A stretch of DNA of 64,000 nucleotides from Saprospirales bacterium. Lineage in GTDB: Bacteria; Bacteroidota; Bacteroidia; Chitinophagales; Saprospiraceae. Positions 40,237-49,296 of this stretch are shown piece by piece. The notes beneath the pieces were generated by a model, which was not told the DNA's origin, made no database searches, and saw only the letters and a list, made by a program, of their open reading frames with translations. The stretch lies in contig JADJTT010000006.1 of assembly GCA_016711045.1 (NCBI GenBank), forward strand, positions 124,001 through 188,000. Reading direction: 5' to 3'. Position 1 is the first letter of the stretch; every line of letters starts with the position of its first letter. The position numbers and the translations under genes were made by a program.

Positions 40237-42786
40237 ATGAGTACCCAAATCGCCAAGTCTTTCCGTGAATTAGTCGCCTTAAACTTTCAATTGTACAACA
40301 GCCTTTTCCTGACCCTGCCGCTGGATGCAGTGGAACAGACGGGAATACTGCTACCACTCCTGCAGGAGGCCTGCAGTGAGGGCTTTGAAAAAGGAGGAGA
40401 CCCCATTTCCATCATCGAACAATTTTTTGCCGATCATAAACCCGGTTTTTCAGAACAAGATCAAATCAATTTTCTGTTCAAAGTCATCCAATATGTAGAG
40501 CGGCAAATCGTGCTGGTCGATGCGTTGGAAGATGCGGCGTATGGGAAAATACACCGGATTGGAGGGCCCGATTCCTGGAACCAACTGGCAGAAAAAGCAA
40601 AAGCGGAAAATCTGGAAAAAGAGTTGGGCAACGTACTGGCCAACTTTGGGATTCGCGTAGTGCTGACCGCCCACCCCACGCAGTTTTACCCCGGGCAGGT
40701 GCTGGCCATCATTTCCGACCTTACCGACGCTATCGCCGCCAATAAAGCGGCCTTTGTACGCGAGCTGTTGCAACAATTGGGAAAAACGCCTTTTTTTCGG
40801 AAAATCAAACCCACTCCCTACGATGAGGCCCTCAGCCTGAACTGGTACCTCGGCCATATTTTTTATCCGGCTATCGGCAAATTGGTGGATCGCATTGCGG
40901 AAGATTTTCCGGAAGCTATAGATAAAAACGGAGAGCTCATCTCCATCGGCTTCTGGCCCGGAGGCGACCGCGATGGAAACCCTTTTGTATCCATCGATAC
41001 CACCCGTCGCGTGGCCGCCAAATTGCGCAATACCGTGGTCTCCTGTTACCAGCAGGATCTTAAAACCCTCAAACGCCGGCTGAGTTTTGCGGGGGTGTAT
41101 GAAAAACTGGAACAGCTGGAAGACCTGCTGGCGACGGAACTGCATGGAGAAGATAAAGTCGATCTGTCCGCCATAGAAAACGGATTACAAGAGGTGGAAA
41201 CCTTGCTTGTCGAAAAGCATCAAAGCATGTTTTTGGACAGGTTGCATTCTTTTCAACGGAAGGTTGGGCTCTTTGGGCTTTTTATGGCCAGTATCGATAT
41301 CCGGCAAGACAGTCGCGTGATTGCTAAAACGGTCGAGGCCGTAGTAGACGCCTACCCTGAAATGTTCCCTCCGGGCTTTTTAGCGATGCCTGGGAATGAA
41401 CAGATAACTCACTTTCTTCAGCTTAGCGGGACGGTCGATCCGGCTCAATTTTCAGACCCAGTGATCAAAGATACCCTGGAGTCCTTCTTTGTGATCCGGG
41501 AGATCCAACGGGAAAATGGCGAACGAGGGGCTCACCGGTATATCATTAGCAACTGCCGTGGCCCGCTGGACATGGCTCGGGTGATTGGACTGTTTCGGCT
41601 CTGTGGCTGGGCAAATGAACTCCTTTCGGTTGATGTCGTGCCCTTATTCGAATCGGTAAATGATTTGGCACACGCCGGGGAGTCGATGAAGGAAATCTAT
41701 GACAACCCGATCTACCGGGGCCACCTCAAAGAACGCGCAAACAGGCAAACCGTAATGCTCGGGTTCTCGGACGGCACCAAAGACGGAGGGTATTTTATGG
41801 CCAATTGGGCCATTTTTACAGCCAAGGAAGATATTACTGCCACCTCCCGCCAATCGGGTGTGGAGGTCGTTTTTTTTGATGGAAGAGGAGGTCCGCCTGC
41901 CCGGGGTGGAGGCAATACCCACCAGTTCTACGCCTCGCTGGGCGACAAGATCGAGAGCCATCAGATACAAATGACCGTGCAAGGGCAAACGATCAGTTCG
42001 CACTATGGGATCGAGGAGTCGGCGGTGCACAACCTTGAAAACCTGCTGACCGCCGGGCTGCAAAATAATTTGTATAAACGTCCGGAACGAAATTTGACCG
42101 ATCCCCAACGAATCCTGATCCAGGCCTTGGCGGAGGATAGCTACCGCAAATATGAAGCACTGAAAAACCATCCGCTATTTGTGCCCTACCTGGAAGAGCG
42201 GAGCACGATCAAATACTACGGAATGGCCAATATAGGCAGCAGGCCTGCGAAGCGCAGCCAGAGCGACCGGCTGCAGTTTGAAGATCTCCGGGCCATTCCT
42301 TTCGTGGGCGCCTGGAGTCAATTGAAACAGAATGTACCTGGCTTTTACGGGGTAGGCTCCTCTTTGAAAGCACAAGAAGAAAAAGGCAATTGGGATGCAT
42401 GCGTCCGGTTGTATAATGAATCGAGCTTTTTCCGGGCGCTGGTTTCCAACAGCATGCAGAGTATGAGCAAGACCTTTTTTCCCCTCACCCGCTATATGGA
42501 AAAAGACGAGCGGTTCGGGGAGTTTTGGAAATTGATCTATGCGGAATTTGAATTGAGCAGGGAAATGGTGCTCAAGATCTCGGGCCAGCATTGGTTGCTG
42601 GAAGATAATTCCCGCAGCCGGATGAGCATCCAATTGCGGGAGCAGGTGGTTCTCCCGTTGCTTACCATACAACAATATGCCCAGATAAAGATCCGCGCTG
42701 CCGGACCGGACCTGGTGCCGCTCTACGAGAAAATGGTGATGCGGTCGCTGTTTGGGAATATCAATTCGAGCAGGAATTCTATATAG
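40237..42786 (+). CDS. ppc: Phosphoenolpyruvate carboxylase
   Basis: 849 residues from ATG 40237. It converts PEP and bicarbonate to oxaloacetate. The catalytic marks are VLTAHPTQ (His), GFWPGGDRDGNPFV, MLGFSDGTKDGGYFMANWA and FFDGRGGPPARGGGNTH, with a C-terminal RNS-type end. It lacks the phosphorylation site of plant enzymes. A much longer in-frame opening (39952) covers the divergent SGNH gene's start and is spurious. It diverges from the SGNH gene with 69 nt between starts and is convergent with uvrB. Confidence 0.93.
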   Translation: MSTQIAKSFRELVALNFQLYNSLFLTLPLDAVEQTGILLPLLQEACSEGFEKGGDPISIIEQFFADHKPGFSEQDQINFLFKVIQYVERQIVLVDALEDAAYGKIHRIGGPDSWNQLAEKAKAENLEKELGNVLANFGIRVVLTAHPTQFYPGQVLAIISDLTDAIAANKAAFVRELLQQLGKTPFFRKIKPTPYDEALSLNWYLGHIFYPAIGKLVDRIAEDFPEAIDKNGELISIGFWPGGDRDGNPFVSIDTTRRVAAKLRNTVVSCYQQDLKTLKRRLSFAGVYEKLEQLEDLLATELHGEDKVDLSAIENGLQEVETLLVEKHQSMFLDRLHSFQRKVGLFGLFMASIDIRQDSRVIAKTVEAVVDAYPEMFPPGFLAMPGNEQITHFLQLSGTVDPAQFSDPVIKDTLESFFVIREIQRENGERGAHRYIISNCRGPLDMARVIGLFRLCGWANELLSVDVVPLFESVNDLAHAGESMKEIYDNPIYRGHLKERANRQTVMLGFSDGTKDGGYFMANWAIFTAKEDITATSRQSGVEVVFFDGRGGPPARGGGNTHQFYASLGDKIESHQIQMTVQGQTISSHYGIEESAVHNLENLLTAGLQNNLYKRPERNLTDPQRILIQALAEDSYRKYEALKNHPLFVPYLEERSTIKYYGMANIGSRPAKRSQSDRLQFEDLRAIPFVGAWSQLKQNVPGFYGVGSSLKAQEEKGNWDACVRLYNESSFFRALVSNSMQSMSKTFFPLTRYMEKDERFGEFWKLIYAEFELSREMVLKISGQHWLLEDNSRSRMSIQLREQVVLPLLTIQQYAQIKIRAAGPDLVPLYEKMVMRSLFGNINSSRNSI

Positions 42787-42792
42787 AGAAAT

Positions 42793-44814
42793 TTAAATTT
42801 CTTTAAGTTTCTTCCTCAGCGCCTGCATTTCGTCCCGGTACTGCGCAGCTGAGATGAAATCGAGATCTTTGGCGGCGTCTTTCATTTTCTTCTCGGTCTC
42901 GTTGATCATCTTCTCGATCTGGTCGCGGTTGGCGTATTGAAGTACGGGATCGGCGGCAAGGCTGGGTTTTTCAGGCTCGATATAGGCTTTGGATCCTCTG
43001 CCCCGGATGTCGAGGATAGAGCTTTGGTGCAGGATGTCTTCGCGGCTTTTGAACACGGTTTGGGGGGTGATCCCATTATCTATATTGTATTGCGTTTGGA
43101 TGGCGCGCCTGCGGTTGGTCTCATCAATGGTGCGCTGCATGCTATCCGTAATTTTGTCGGCGTAGAAAATGACGAGTCCGTTGGAATTCCGGGCTGCCCG
43201 GCCGGCAGTTTGTGTCAGGGAACGGTCGTTGCGCAGGAATCCCTCTTTGTCGGCGTCGAGTATAGCGACGAGCGATACCTCGGGCAGGTCGAGGCCCTCC
43301 CGCAGGAGGTTGACGCCCACCAACACATCAAACTCTCCAAGTCGTAGGTCCCGAATGATTTCTACCCGCTCCATCGTATCGACTTCGGAGTGGATGTAGC
43401 GCACCAGAATGTTCATGCGCGTAAGGTATTTGGTGAGCTCTTCGGCCATGCGCTTGGTAAGGGTGGTCACGAGTACCCGTTCGCTAATTTTGACACGCTC
43501 GCGGATCTCGTCCATGAGGTCGTCGATCTGGTTGCTGCTGGGGCGCACTTCGATCGGCGGATCGAGCAGTCCGGTGGGGCGGATGAGCTGTTCGACGATG
43601 ACCCCACCGGTCTGCTCCAGTTCATAATTGCCCGGCGTGGCGCTAAGGAAGATAATCTGATTGATCATGGTCTCAAATTCGTCAAAGCTCAAAGGCCGGT
43701 TGTCCATGGCAGAGGGCAGGCGGAACCCGAAGTTGACGAGGTTGTTTTTTCGGGCCCGGTCGCCACCCCACATCCCGCGCACCTGTGGGATGGTCGCATG
43801 GCTTTCATCGACGATGAGGAGGTAATCGTCCGGGAAATAGTCCAGCAAACAGAAGGGCCGCGTGCCGGGCTTGCGTCCGTCGAAGAAGCGGGAATAGTTT
43901 TCCACCCCGCTGCAATACCCCAGTTCTTTGATCATTTCCAGGTCGAAGGTGGTGCGCTCTTTGACGCGGCGTGCCTCCAGCAGTCGCCCTTCCGATTCGA
44001 AGTATTTGACGTGCTCGTTTAGTTCATCTTCAATCTCCTTGATGATCTGGTGGATGCGATCCTTGGGGGCTACATACAGATTGGCCGGAAAGATAGCGGC
44101 GTTATCCAGTTCACCAATGCGTTTGCTGGTGTCCGTGTCTATCTGTTCGATCATTTCAATTTCATCTCCGAAAAAGGTAATGCGGTACCCATAATCCACA
44201 TAAGGCAGGTTGATCGCCACGGTATCTCCTTTCACCCGGAAGGTTGCCCGTTTAAATTCCACTTCCGTGCGGGAGTATAGGCTTTCCACCAGGTTGTAGA
44301 GGAAGGTGTTGCGTGAAATTCGTTGTCCTTTTTCGATGCGGATAATGCTGTGCTTGTAGTCCTCCGGGTTCCCCATCCCATAGATACAGGATACCGAGGC
44401 GACGATGATAATATCGCGGCGTCCGGAGAGGAGGGAAGACGTAGCCCGAAGGCGCAATTTGTCGACTTCCTCGTTGATGGCCAGGTCTTTCTCGATAAAC
44501 GTGTCGGTGACCATAATGTAGGCCTCCGGCTGGTAATAATCGTAATAGGACACGAAGTATTCCACGGCATTATCCGGAAAAAATTCCGTCAACTCCCCAT
44601 ACAATTGGGCAGTCAGGGTCTTGTTGTGCGTGAGCACCAGCGTGGGTCGGTTGAGTTGGGCGATGGTATTGGCAATGGTGAATGTTTTCCCGGAGCCTGT
44701 CACCCCCAGCAATACCTGCGCTTTTTCACCACTATTCACGCCGTTCACCAGTTGTTGGATCGCCTGTGGCTGGTCGCCGGTCGGTTCGAAAGGGGATGCG
44801 AGTTTGAAAGCCAT
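42793..44814 (-). CDS. uvrB: UvrABC excinuclease subunit B
   Basis: 673 residues. DNA damage recognition helicase of nucleotide excision repair. Walker A LLGVTGSGKTFTIAN (residues 36-50), DEAD-like VDESHATIPQ, the beta-hairpin region with YYDYYQPEAYI, helicase motif VRPSSNQIDDLMDEI and GRAARNSNG, and a C-terminal UVR domain MKDAAKDLDFISAAQYRDEM. Full family length. It ends 6 nt from the ppc stop. The start is followed upstream by the GGGTTATT repeat. Confidence 0.95.
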   Translation of the reverse strand: MAFKLASPFEPTGDQPQAIQQLVNGVNSGEKAQVLLGVTGSGKTFTIANTIAQLNRPTLVLTHNKTLTAQLYGELTEFFPDNAVEYFVSYYDYYQPEAYIMVTDTFIEKDLAINEEVDKLRLRATSSLLSGRRDIIIVASVSCIYGMGNPEDYKHSIIRIEKGQRISRNTFLYNLVESLYSRTEVEFKRATFRVKGDTVAINLPYVDYGYRITFFGDEIEMIEQIDTDTSKRIGELDNAAIFPANLYVAPKDRIHQIIKEIEDELNEHVKYFESEGRLLEARRVKERTTFDLEMIKELGYCSGVENYSRFFDGRKPGTRPFCLLDYFPDDYLLIVDESHATIPQVRGMWGGDRARKNNLVNFGFRLPSAMDNRPLSFDEFETMINQIIFLSATPGNYELEQTGGVIVEQLIRPTGLLDPPIEVRPSSNQIDDLMDEIRERVKISERVLVTTLTKRMAEELTKYLTRMNILVRYIHSEVDTMERVEIIRDLRLGEFDVLVGVNLLREGLDLPEVSLVAILDADKEGFLRNDRSLTQTAGRAARNSNGLVIFYADKITDSMQRTIDETNRRRAIQTQYNIDNGITPQTVFKSREDILHQSSILDIRGRGSKAYIEPEKPSLAADPVLQYANRDQIEKMINETEKKMKDAAKDLDFISAAQYRDEMQALRKKLKEI

Positions 44815-44815
44815 G

Positions 44816-44892
44816 TTGGGTTGTTGGGTTATTGGGTTGTTGGGTTGTTAGGTTATTGGGTAAAGACATCCAATAACCCAATAACCCAAAAC
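44816..44892. repeat. GGGTTATT/GGGTTGTT repeat forming an imperfect hairpin
   Basis: Tandem words GGGTTGTTGGGTTATT run for about 45 bp, then CCAATAACCCAATAACCC runs back. The arms pair at about 16 of 18 positions around TAAAGACAT. It lies in the 84-nt gap between the O-methyltransferase stop and the uvrB start, thus in the uvrB leader. Confidence 0.75.
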
Positions 44893-44898
44893 CCCTCT

Positions 44899-45528
44899 TT
44901 AAAGTTTTCTGATCAACAACACCCCGTCTCTGACCGGCAGCAATACATTTTCTACCCGGGGGTCGTCGTGAATTTTTTGAATAAAAGTCTGGATAGTCCG
45001 GGTGTCGCCATCTTTTGCGCCGGAGATGACCTTGCCGTCCCAGAGCACATTGTCTGCCAGCAGAAAGCCGCCGGGACGGACTTTGTCCAGTACCAGGTCG
45101 TAGAGTGCGGCGTAGTCGTCTTTCCTCGAATCGATGAAGGCCAGGTCGAATGTTTCTTCGAATGTGGGGATGAGATCGAAAGCATCGCCGATATGGGCAA
45201 TGATCCGGTCGGCCAGGCCTGCTTTGGCGAAATATTTTTTTCCGAAATAAGCCAGTTCGGGATTGACTTCAATGGTGTGGATAAGGCCGGTTTCAGCTAA
45301 TCCCTCGGCGAGGCAGATCGTGCTGTAGCCGGTGAACGTGCCAATCTCCAAAATTCTTTTTGGCCGCAGCATCCAGCTCAAAAAGCGGAGGAACTGCCCT
45401 TGCAGCCGCCCGGAAGCCATTTGGGGGGCGATGGTTTTTAAATAGGTCTCCCGCTCCAGCTCGTACAACACCGGGTTGGGCGGCGTGGTGAAGGATTCGC
45501 AAAACAAGGCGAGTTGGCGGAGGTTCAT
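44899..45528 (-). CDS. Class I SAM-dependent O-methyltransferase
   Basis: 209 residues from ATG 45528, which overlaps the EamA stop (ATGA). CCoAOMT-like family: SAM site ILEIGTFTGYSTICLAEGL, LAFIDSRKDDYAALYDL (metal Asp), ADNVLWDGKVISGA and the closing LLPVRDGVLLIRKL. It methylates a hydroxyl of an unidentified small molecule, usually with a divalent metal. The longer start (45591) runs into the EamA gene and is not needed. Confidence 0.9.
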   Translation of the reverse strand: MNLRQLALFCESFTTPPNPVLYELERETYLKTIAPQMASGRLQGQFLRFLSWMLRPKRILEIGTFTGYSTICLAEGLAETGLIHTIEVNPELAYFGKKYFAKAGLADRIIAHIGDAFDLIPTFEETFDLAFIDSRKDDYAALYDLVLDKVRPGGFLLADNVLWDGKVISGAKDGDTRTIQTFIQKIHDDPRVENVLLPVRDGVLLIRKL

Positions 45529-46403
45529 GAAAATCGTTTTCGCATCATCGGATAACTGAATACCGCTGCCAAGATAATCAACACGCCCCAATAGAACCCG
45601 GGCTCGAGCTCTTTATTGTCGCTTAAAAGGAGCCAGGCCAGGATGATGCCGTACACAGGCTCCAGGTTGATCGTGAGGTTGGAGGCAAAGGCAGAGAGGT
45701 GGTGGAGTGCCCGAAGCGAAAGGATATAGGGCAAGGTCGTGCAAAGCAGCGCAAGGACCACCAGCAAGATCAAATCCATCCGGGATGGCAGGAAGGCCAT
45801 ATCGGGATTGGCTTTCAGCACAAAAGGAAGGATGAGGGAAAGGAAGATCCAGGAACTGCCCAGCTCCAGAAAGGTGATCTGGTAGGGATGGGCTTTGGCT
45901 ACCAGTTTTTTGTTCAGGGTGCCAAATGTGGCGGCGAGAAAAGCGGCCGCCAGCCCCACCCAAAAGCCGGCCATCATGGAGATGTCCAGGTTGTTGACGA
46001 TGAGCGCCATGCCCGGAATGATCATCAGCCCCAGCGCGATTTCATAGCCTTTTATGCGTTGCCGCAACAACAGCGGCTCTAAAAATGCCGTAAATAACGA
46101 GGTGGTTGCCATACAGATAAGCGATACCGAGGCATTGGCGAGTTTTATGGCGCCATAAAAAGCCAGCCAATGAAGCGCGACTAATACGCCGATACCCATA
46201 TATTGCAGCACCAAATGCCGGGGCATGCTCCGGAGGGCTCGAAAGGAGCGCATCAGGAAAAGCAGGCTGATCGGGGTGATCAATACCCGCCACCAGACGA
46301 GCACCAGCGCCGACAACTGGATCAGGTCGCCCAGGATGGCGGTGAAGCCCCAGAGAAAGACGGCAATATGCAATTCCAGATAAGCGCGCTGTGTGGGATT
46401 CAT
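45525..46403 (-). CDS. EamA/DMT-superfamily transporter
   Basis: 292 residues, ten membrane helices in two EamA repeats (HIAVFLWGFTAILGDLIQLS at the start of the first, and GLAAAFLAATFGTLNKKLVA at the start of the second). DMT transporters export metabolites such as amino acids; the substrate is not known. It heads an operon with the O-methyltransferase (4-nt overlap), which suggests they share a small-molecule substrate, though this is weak. Confidence 0.87.
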   Translation of the reverse strand: MNPTQRAYLELHIAVFLWGFTAILGDLIQLSALVLVWWRVLITPISLLFLMRSFRALRSMPRHLVLQYMGIGVLVALHWLAFYGAIKLANASVSLICMATTSLFTAFLEPLLLRQRIKGYEIALGLMIIPGMALIVNNLDISMMAGFWVGLAAAFLAATFGTLNKKLVAKAHPYQITFLELGSSWIFLSLILPFVLKANPDMAFLPSRMDLILLVVLALLCTTLPYILSLRALHHLSAFASNLTINLEPVYGIILAWLLLSDNKELEPGFYWGVLIILAAVFSYPMMRKRFS

Positions 46404-46516
46404 AGGCTACAAAACATTGCTGCCCCTGAGTTGTTTTTCAAATCGACTGGCAAAAATGTTTGGCAAAGGAACAAAGTTGTACAGGAATCTTTATCTTTTA
46501 TCAATAAAAACTGACA

Positions 46517-46993
46517 ATGATTATGGCACTCAAAATTGGAGATCAAGCCCCTGATTTTACGCTCTACGACAGCGATAAACAGCAAGTTTCGCTTAGCGAT
46601 TATCGTGGATCTAATGTGGTCTTGCTCTTTTTCCCACAGGCATTCTCGGGAACTTGCACGAAAGAACTCTGCAGCATGCGCGACGATATTGCTTATTATG
46701 AAGGGCTCAATGCACAGGTGCTGGCAGTTTCTGTCGACTCGGTGTTCACGCAGGCCCGTTTCAAAGAAGACCAGCAATTTACCTTCCCCCTGTTATCCGA
46801 CTTCAATAAAGAAGTGGCACAGCGGTATAATGCCTTTTACGACGAATTCGTCTTCGGTATGAAAGGAGTCGCCAGACGCTCTGCTTTCGTCATCGACGAA
46901 GAAGGAACGATCCGTTACGCCGAAGTACTGGAAAGTGCCGGAGATTTGCCTAATTTTGAGGCGGTGAAGGAAACTTTACAGGAACTTTCATAG
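46517..46993 (+). CDS. Peroxiredoxin, AhpE-like
   Basis: 158 residues (ATG 46517; an internal ATG at 46523 is equally good). Thioredoxin-fold peroxidase: APDFTLYDSDKQQVSLSDYR, peroxidatic Cys47 in FSGTCTKELCSMRDD with a second Cys52 five residues on, and catalytic Arg in GVARRSAFVIDEEG. It reduces hydroperoxides in the cytoplasm using a thiol donor. A second peroxiredoxin, Bcp, is at 53644. Spaced 72 nt from clpS by a hairpin. Confidence 0.88.
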   Translation: MIMALKIGDQAPDFTLYDSDKQQVSLSDYRGSNVVLLFFPQAFSGTCTKELCSMRDDIAYYEGLNAQVLAVSVDSVFTQARFKEDQQFTFPLLSDFNKEVAQRYNAFYDEFVFGMKGVARRSAFVIDEEGTIRYAEVLESAGDLPNFEAVKETLQELS

Positions 46994-47005
46994 TTCATTC
47001 TTTAT

Positions 47006-47050
47006 GAAGATGCGCGCCGATAGCGCCACGCGCTTTCGGCGCGCATCTTC
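47006..47050. terminator. 15-bp hairpin with a second stem in its loop
   Basis: Arms 47006-47020 and 47036-47050 are exact; the loop contains AGCGC-cac-GCGCT. TATAGTTTTTAATTT follows. It could terminate the peroxiredoxin transcript or attenuate clpS, whose start is 16 nt on. Confidence 0.7.
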
Positions 47051-47065
47051 TATAGTTTTTAATTT

Positions 47066-47368
47066 ATGCTTCATAATACGCCCTCAAAAGAACTGGAAAA
47101 GGAAAAGGAAGATGTAGCCGTTGCGGAGGATGAGTCTGACACCGGTGATCTGTCCTATCTGGTCGTGTATAACGATGACCATAACTCGTTCGATTGGGTG
47201 ATCGAGTGTTTCATGGAAGTATTGGATCATACTTTTGAACAGTCGGAACAGCTTGCGCTGATCATTCATTTTAAAGGGAAAGCAACGGTAAAAACAGCTC
47301 CCCTTCAGGAGCTTAGACCGAAAAAAGACGCCCTGACCGAACGCGGCTTATCTGCCGTTATTGAATAA
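47066..47368 (+). CDS. clpS: ATP-dependent Clp protease adaptor ClpS
   Basis: 100 residues. An acidic tail (residues 1-28) is followed by the ClpS core: YLVVYNDDHNSFDWVIECFM (N-degron pocket), HFKGKATVKTAPLQEL and a C-terminal ALTERGLSAVIE. It delivers proteins with N-terminal Leu, Phe, Trp or Tyr to ClpAP. The next gene, aat, is 2 nt away and makes exactly such N-degrons. No ClpA is in the window. Confidence 0.93.
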   Translation: MLHNTPSKELEKEKEDVAVAEDESDTGDLSYLVVYNDDHNSFDWVIECFMEVLDHTFEQSEQLALIIHFKGKATVKTAPLQELRPKKDALTERGLSAVIE

Positions 47369-47370
47369 AC

Positions 47371-48084
47371 ATGTCCATTTTTTGGCTATCTGACGATTCA
47401 CTTGCCTTTCCGGAACCCGAGCTCGCCAACCGGAACGGCTTGCTGGCTGTGGGCGGAGACCTTTCGCCGGAACGGCTGCTGAAGGCCTATCAAATGGGCA
47501 TCTTCCCCTGGTATAACCCCGAAGAAAATATTCTCTGGTGGTCGCCCGACCCGCGCTTCGTCCTCTTTCCTCCTGAATTGAAGGTGCAGCGCAGCATGCG
47601 GCCGTATTTCAATCAATCCAGATTTCAACTCACGATCGATCAGCATTTCGAAACCGTGATGCGCGAATGCAGTCAAACCCTTCGCGCTGGGCAAAACGGC
47701 ACCTGGATCTCCGAAGAAATGATCGAAGGGTATGTCCGGCTGCACCAGCTCGGGTATGCCCATTCGGTGGAAGTGTGGGATGGATCGGCGTTGGTAGGCG
47801 GACTCTACGGCATTGCCCTCGGCAAGTGTTTTTTCGGAGAGTCCATGTTCACCAAGGTCAGCAATGCGTCCAAATTTGGTTTCATTGCCCTCGTGCAGAG
47901 ACTGGAAGCATTGGGGTATACCCTGATCGACTGCCAACAACAAACCGGACACCTCGCCTCCATGGGCGCACGCCCTGTCCGGCGGAAGGGTTTTTTGGAT
48001 TATTTGGAGAACAATCTTTCACATCCTACGCACCAGGGCAACTGGAGTCGCATTATGGAGGAAGAACCGCCTATCGAAGGATGA
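47371..48084 (+). CDS. aat: Leucyl/phenylalanyl-tRNA--protein transferase
   Basis: 237 residues. It adds Leu or Phe from aminoacyl-tRNA to proteins with N-terminal Lys or Arg, creating N-degrons for ClpS. Visible: PEPELANRNGLLAVGGDL, YQMGIFPWYNPEENILWWSP (PWY signature), HSVEVWDGSALVGGLYGI, GKCFFGESMFTKVSNASKFG and YTLIDCQQQTGHLASMGAR. It is cotranscribed with clpS. Its 3' end overlaps the convergent T9SS gene by 14 nt. Confidence 0.95.
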   Translation: MSIFWLSDDSLAFPEPELANRNGLLAVGGDLSPERLLKAYQMGIFPWYNPEENILWWSPDPRFVLFPPELKVQRSMRPYFNQSRFQLTIDQHFETVMRECSQTLRAGQNGTWISEEMIEGYVRLHQLGYAHSVEVWDGSALVGGLYGIALGKCFFGESMFTKVSNASKFGFIALVQRLEALGYTLIDCQQQTGHLASMGARPVRRKGFLDYLENNLSHPTHQGNWSRIMEEEPPIEG

Positions 48085-49186
48085 GTTTTCTGACCCATTT
48101 TTCCTCTTCCCCCAGTGCTTCCAGCCAGTAAACCCCGGGTGGGATGTCTTCAACCGGAAAAGTCCAGCTGGCGCCGGCGCCAGGATTCATTTCCCGGACC
48201 AATACACCCTGGGCATTCCACAAACGCAAAGTAGTTAACTCGATCATCTGAGGAGAGCTTACCTGGATGAACCCATCCGCCGGGTTGGGAAATATTTCCA
48301 GCAGCCCGGCAAGCGGCACTTCCGTTACCGGATCGAGATCCTGGTACAACACCACCGAATCCTGGTTTTGAAGGAGCGGGATTAGCAATTCCTCCTGCAA
48401 ATTGAGGAAGAGAAGCTCACTCACGTCGAGCTTAAACGCCCGGAATACAGTATCGCGCTGGATATCATCTACGACGATGAACGATACGGTGGCCACGAGC
48501 GTAGCGTCTTTGAAAAAGGCGTTTTGCCCCCGCCCGGCAGCCGCTAGCTGGAGCCTTCCCGGGGATGGTAGCCGGTATCCAAAGGCATCTACACTGGTCG
48601 CAGTGACAAACATAAGGGTTTCTTCACCGGTGTTGGGAATCACTTCCACGGAAGATTCCACCACCAGGTCGGGGTCGTAATTCAGTTCCACCCCAAGCCC
48701 CAGCGCGCCAATATCCGGGGGAATGGTTTCGGGATACAGAACGCTGATGAAGGCCTGAAAAGACTCGTTTACTTTTACCGAATCTTTATCGTACGAAATC
48801 GAAAGCACAGGCGGAGGACAGGTGAAACAAGTAATGTTGTGCTGCCAGGGGATGGGCATGGCCGTATCCTGCATCATGTCGTAGTTGGCCACAATAGCAT
48901 CCAGATCCAGGGTGTCGATGAGCGCATCCCCGTTGGCATTGATGAAGCCGCCGTTCACCCAGGGTGTGGTCGGTAAATTGTAGGCCCATAGGATAAACGG
49001 CTGCGCAAACCAGTTCTCCGACGCCAACGGCCGCGGCTCCCCCTCCACCCCAAATGCAATACCGATCGGCAACAGATCGAGGTAGTTCGCCACCCCGTCG
49101 TTATTCGTATCCCCCGGATACATCACCTGCCCCCCCACTGAACTTACCCCCATGATCCAGACAACCAAAACCAAATATCTTTTCAT
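48071..49186 (-). CDS. Secreted T9SS protein with dockerin-type calcium repeats
   Basis: 371 residues from ATG 49186. Signal peptide 1-20. Residues ~24-46 (PGDTNNDGVANYLDLLPIGI) and a second repeat near 75-95 (NANGDALIDTLDLDAI) are dockerin type I calcium loops. A cohesin/immunoglobulin-like domain follows (VLSISYDKDSVKVNESF, GVELNYDPDLVVESSV). The C-terminal ~75 residues are a T9SS sorting domain (LEIFPNPADGFIQVSS, IPPGVYWLEAL). Dockerins bind cohesins in cellulosomes; here function is unclear. The longer start (49216) encodes repeat DNA and is disfavoured. Confidence 0.83.
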   Translation of the reverse strand: MKRYLVLVVWIMGVSSVGGQVMYPGDTNNDGVANYLDLLPIGIAFGVEGEPRPLASENWFAQPFILWAYNLPTTPWVNGGFINANGDALIDTLDLDAIVANYDMMQDTAMPIPWQHNITCFTCPPPVLSISYDKDSVKVNESFQAFISVLYPETIPPDIGALGLGVELNYDPDLVVESSVEVIPNTGEETLMFVTATSVDAFGYRLPSPGRLQLAAAGRGQNAFFKDATLVATVSFIVVDDIQRDTVFRAFKLDVSELLFLNLQEELLIPLLQNQDSVVLYQDLDPVTEVPLAGLLEIFPNPADGFIQVSSPQMIELTTLRLWNAQGVLVREMNPGAGASWTFPVEDIPPGVYWLEALGEEEKWVRKLILR

Positions 49187-49196
49187 AATACTAATT

Positions 49197-49259
49197 TTCA
49201 CCCCTTCACCCTTCACCCTTCACCCTTCACCCTTCACTCTTCACCCTTCACCCTTCACC
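49197..49259. repeat. Tandem TTCACCC heptamer microsatellite
   Basis: About nine near-perfect copies of TTCACCC (one is TTCACTC). It lies between the start of the T9SS dockerin gene and the start of the divergent helical-repeat gene, and so overlaps both 5' regions. Length variation here could change expression. Confidence 0.85.
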
Positions 49260-49296
49260 GATTTTTCCCTAATTTACAAAAAAAATACCCTTCCAC

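Noticed and set aside
49197..49259. CRISPR or integrase attachment site
   Set aside because: It is a simple heptamer microsatellite with no spacers or integrase gene.
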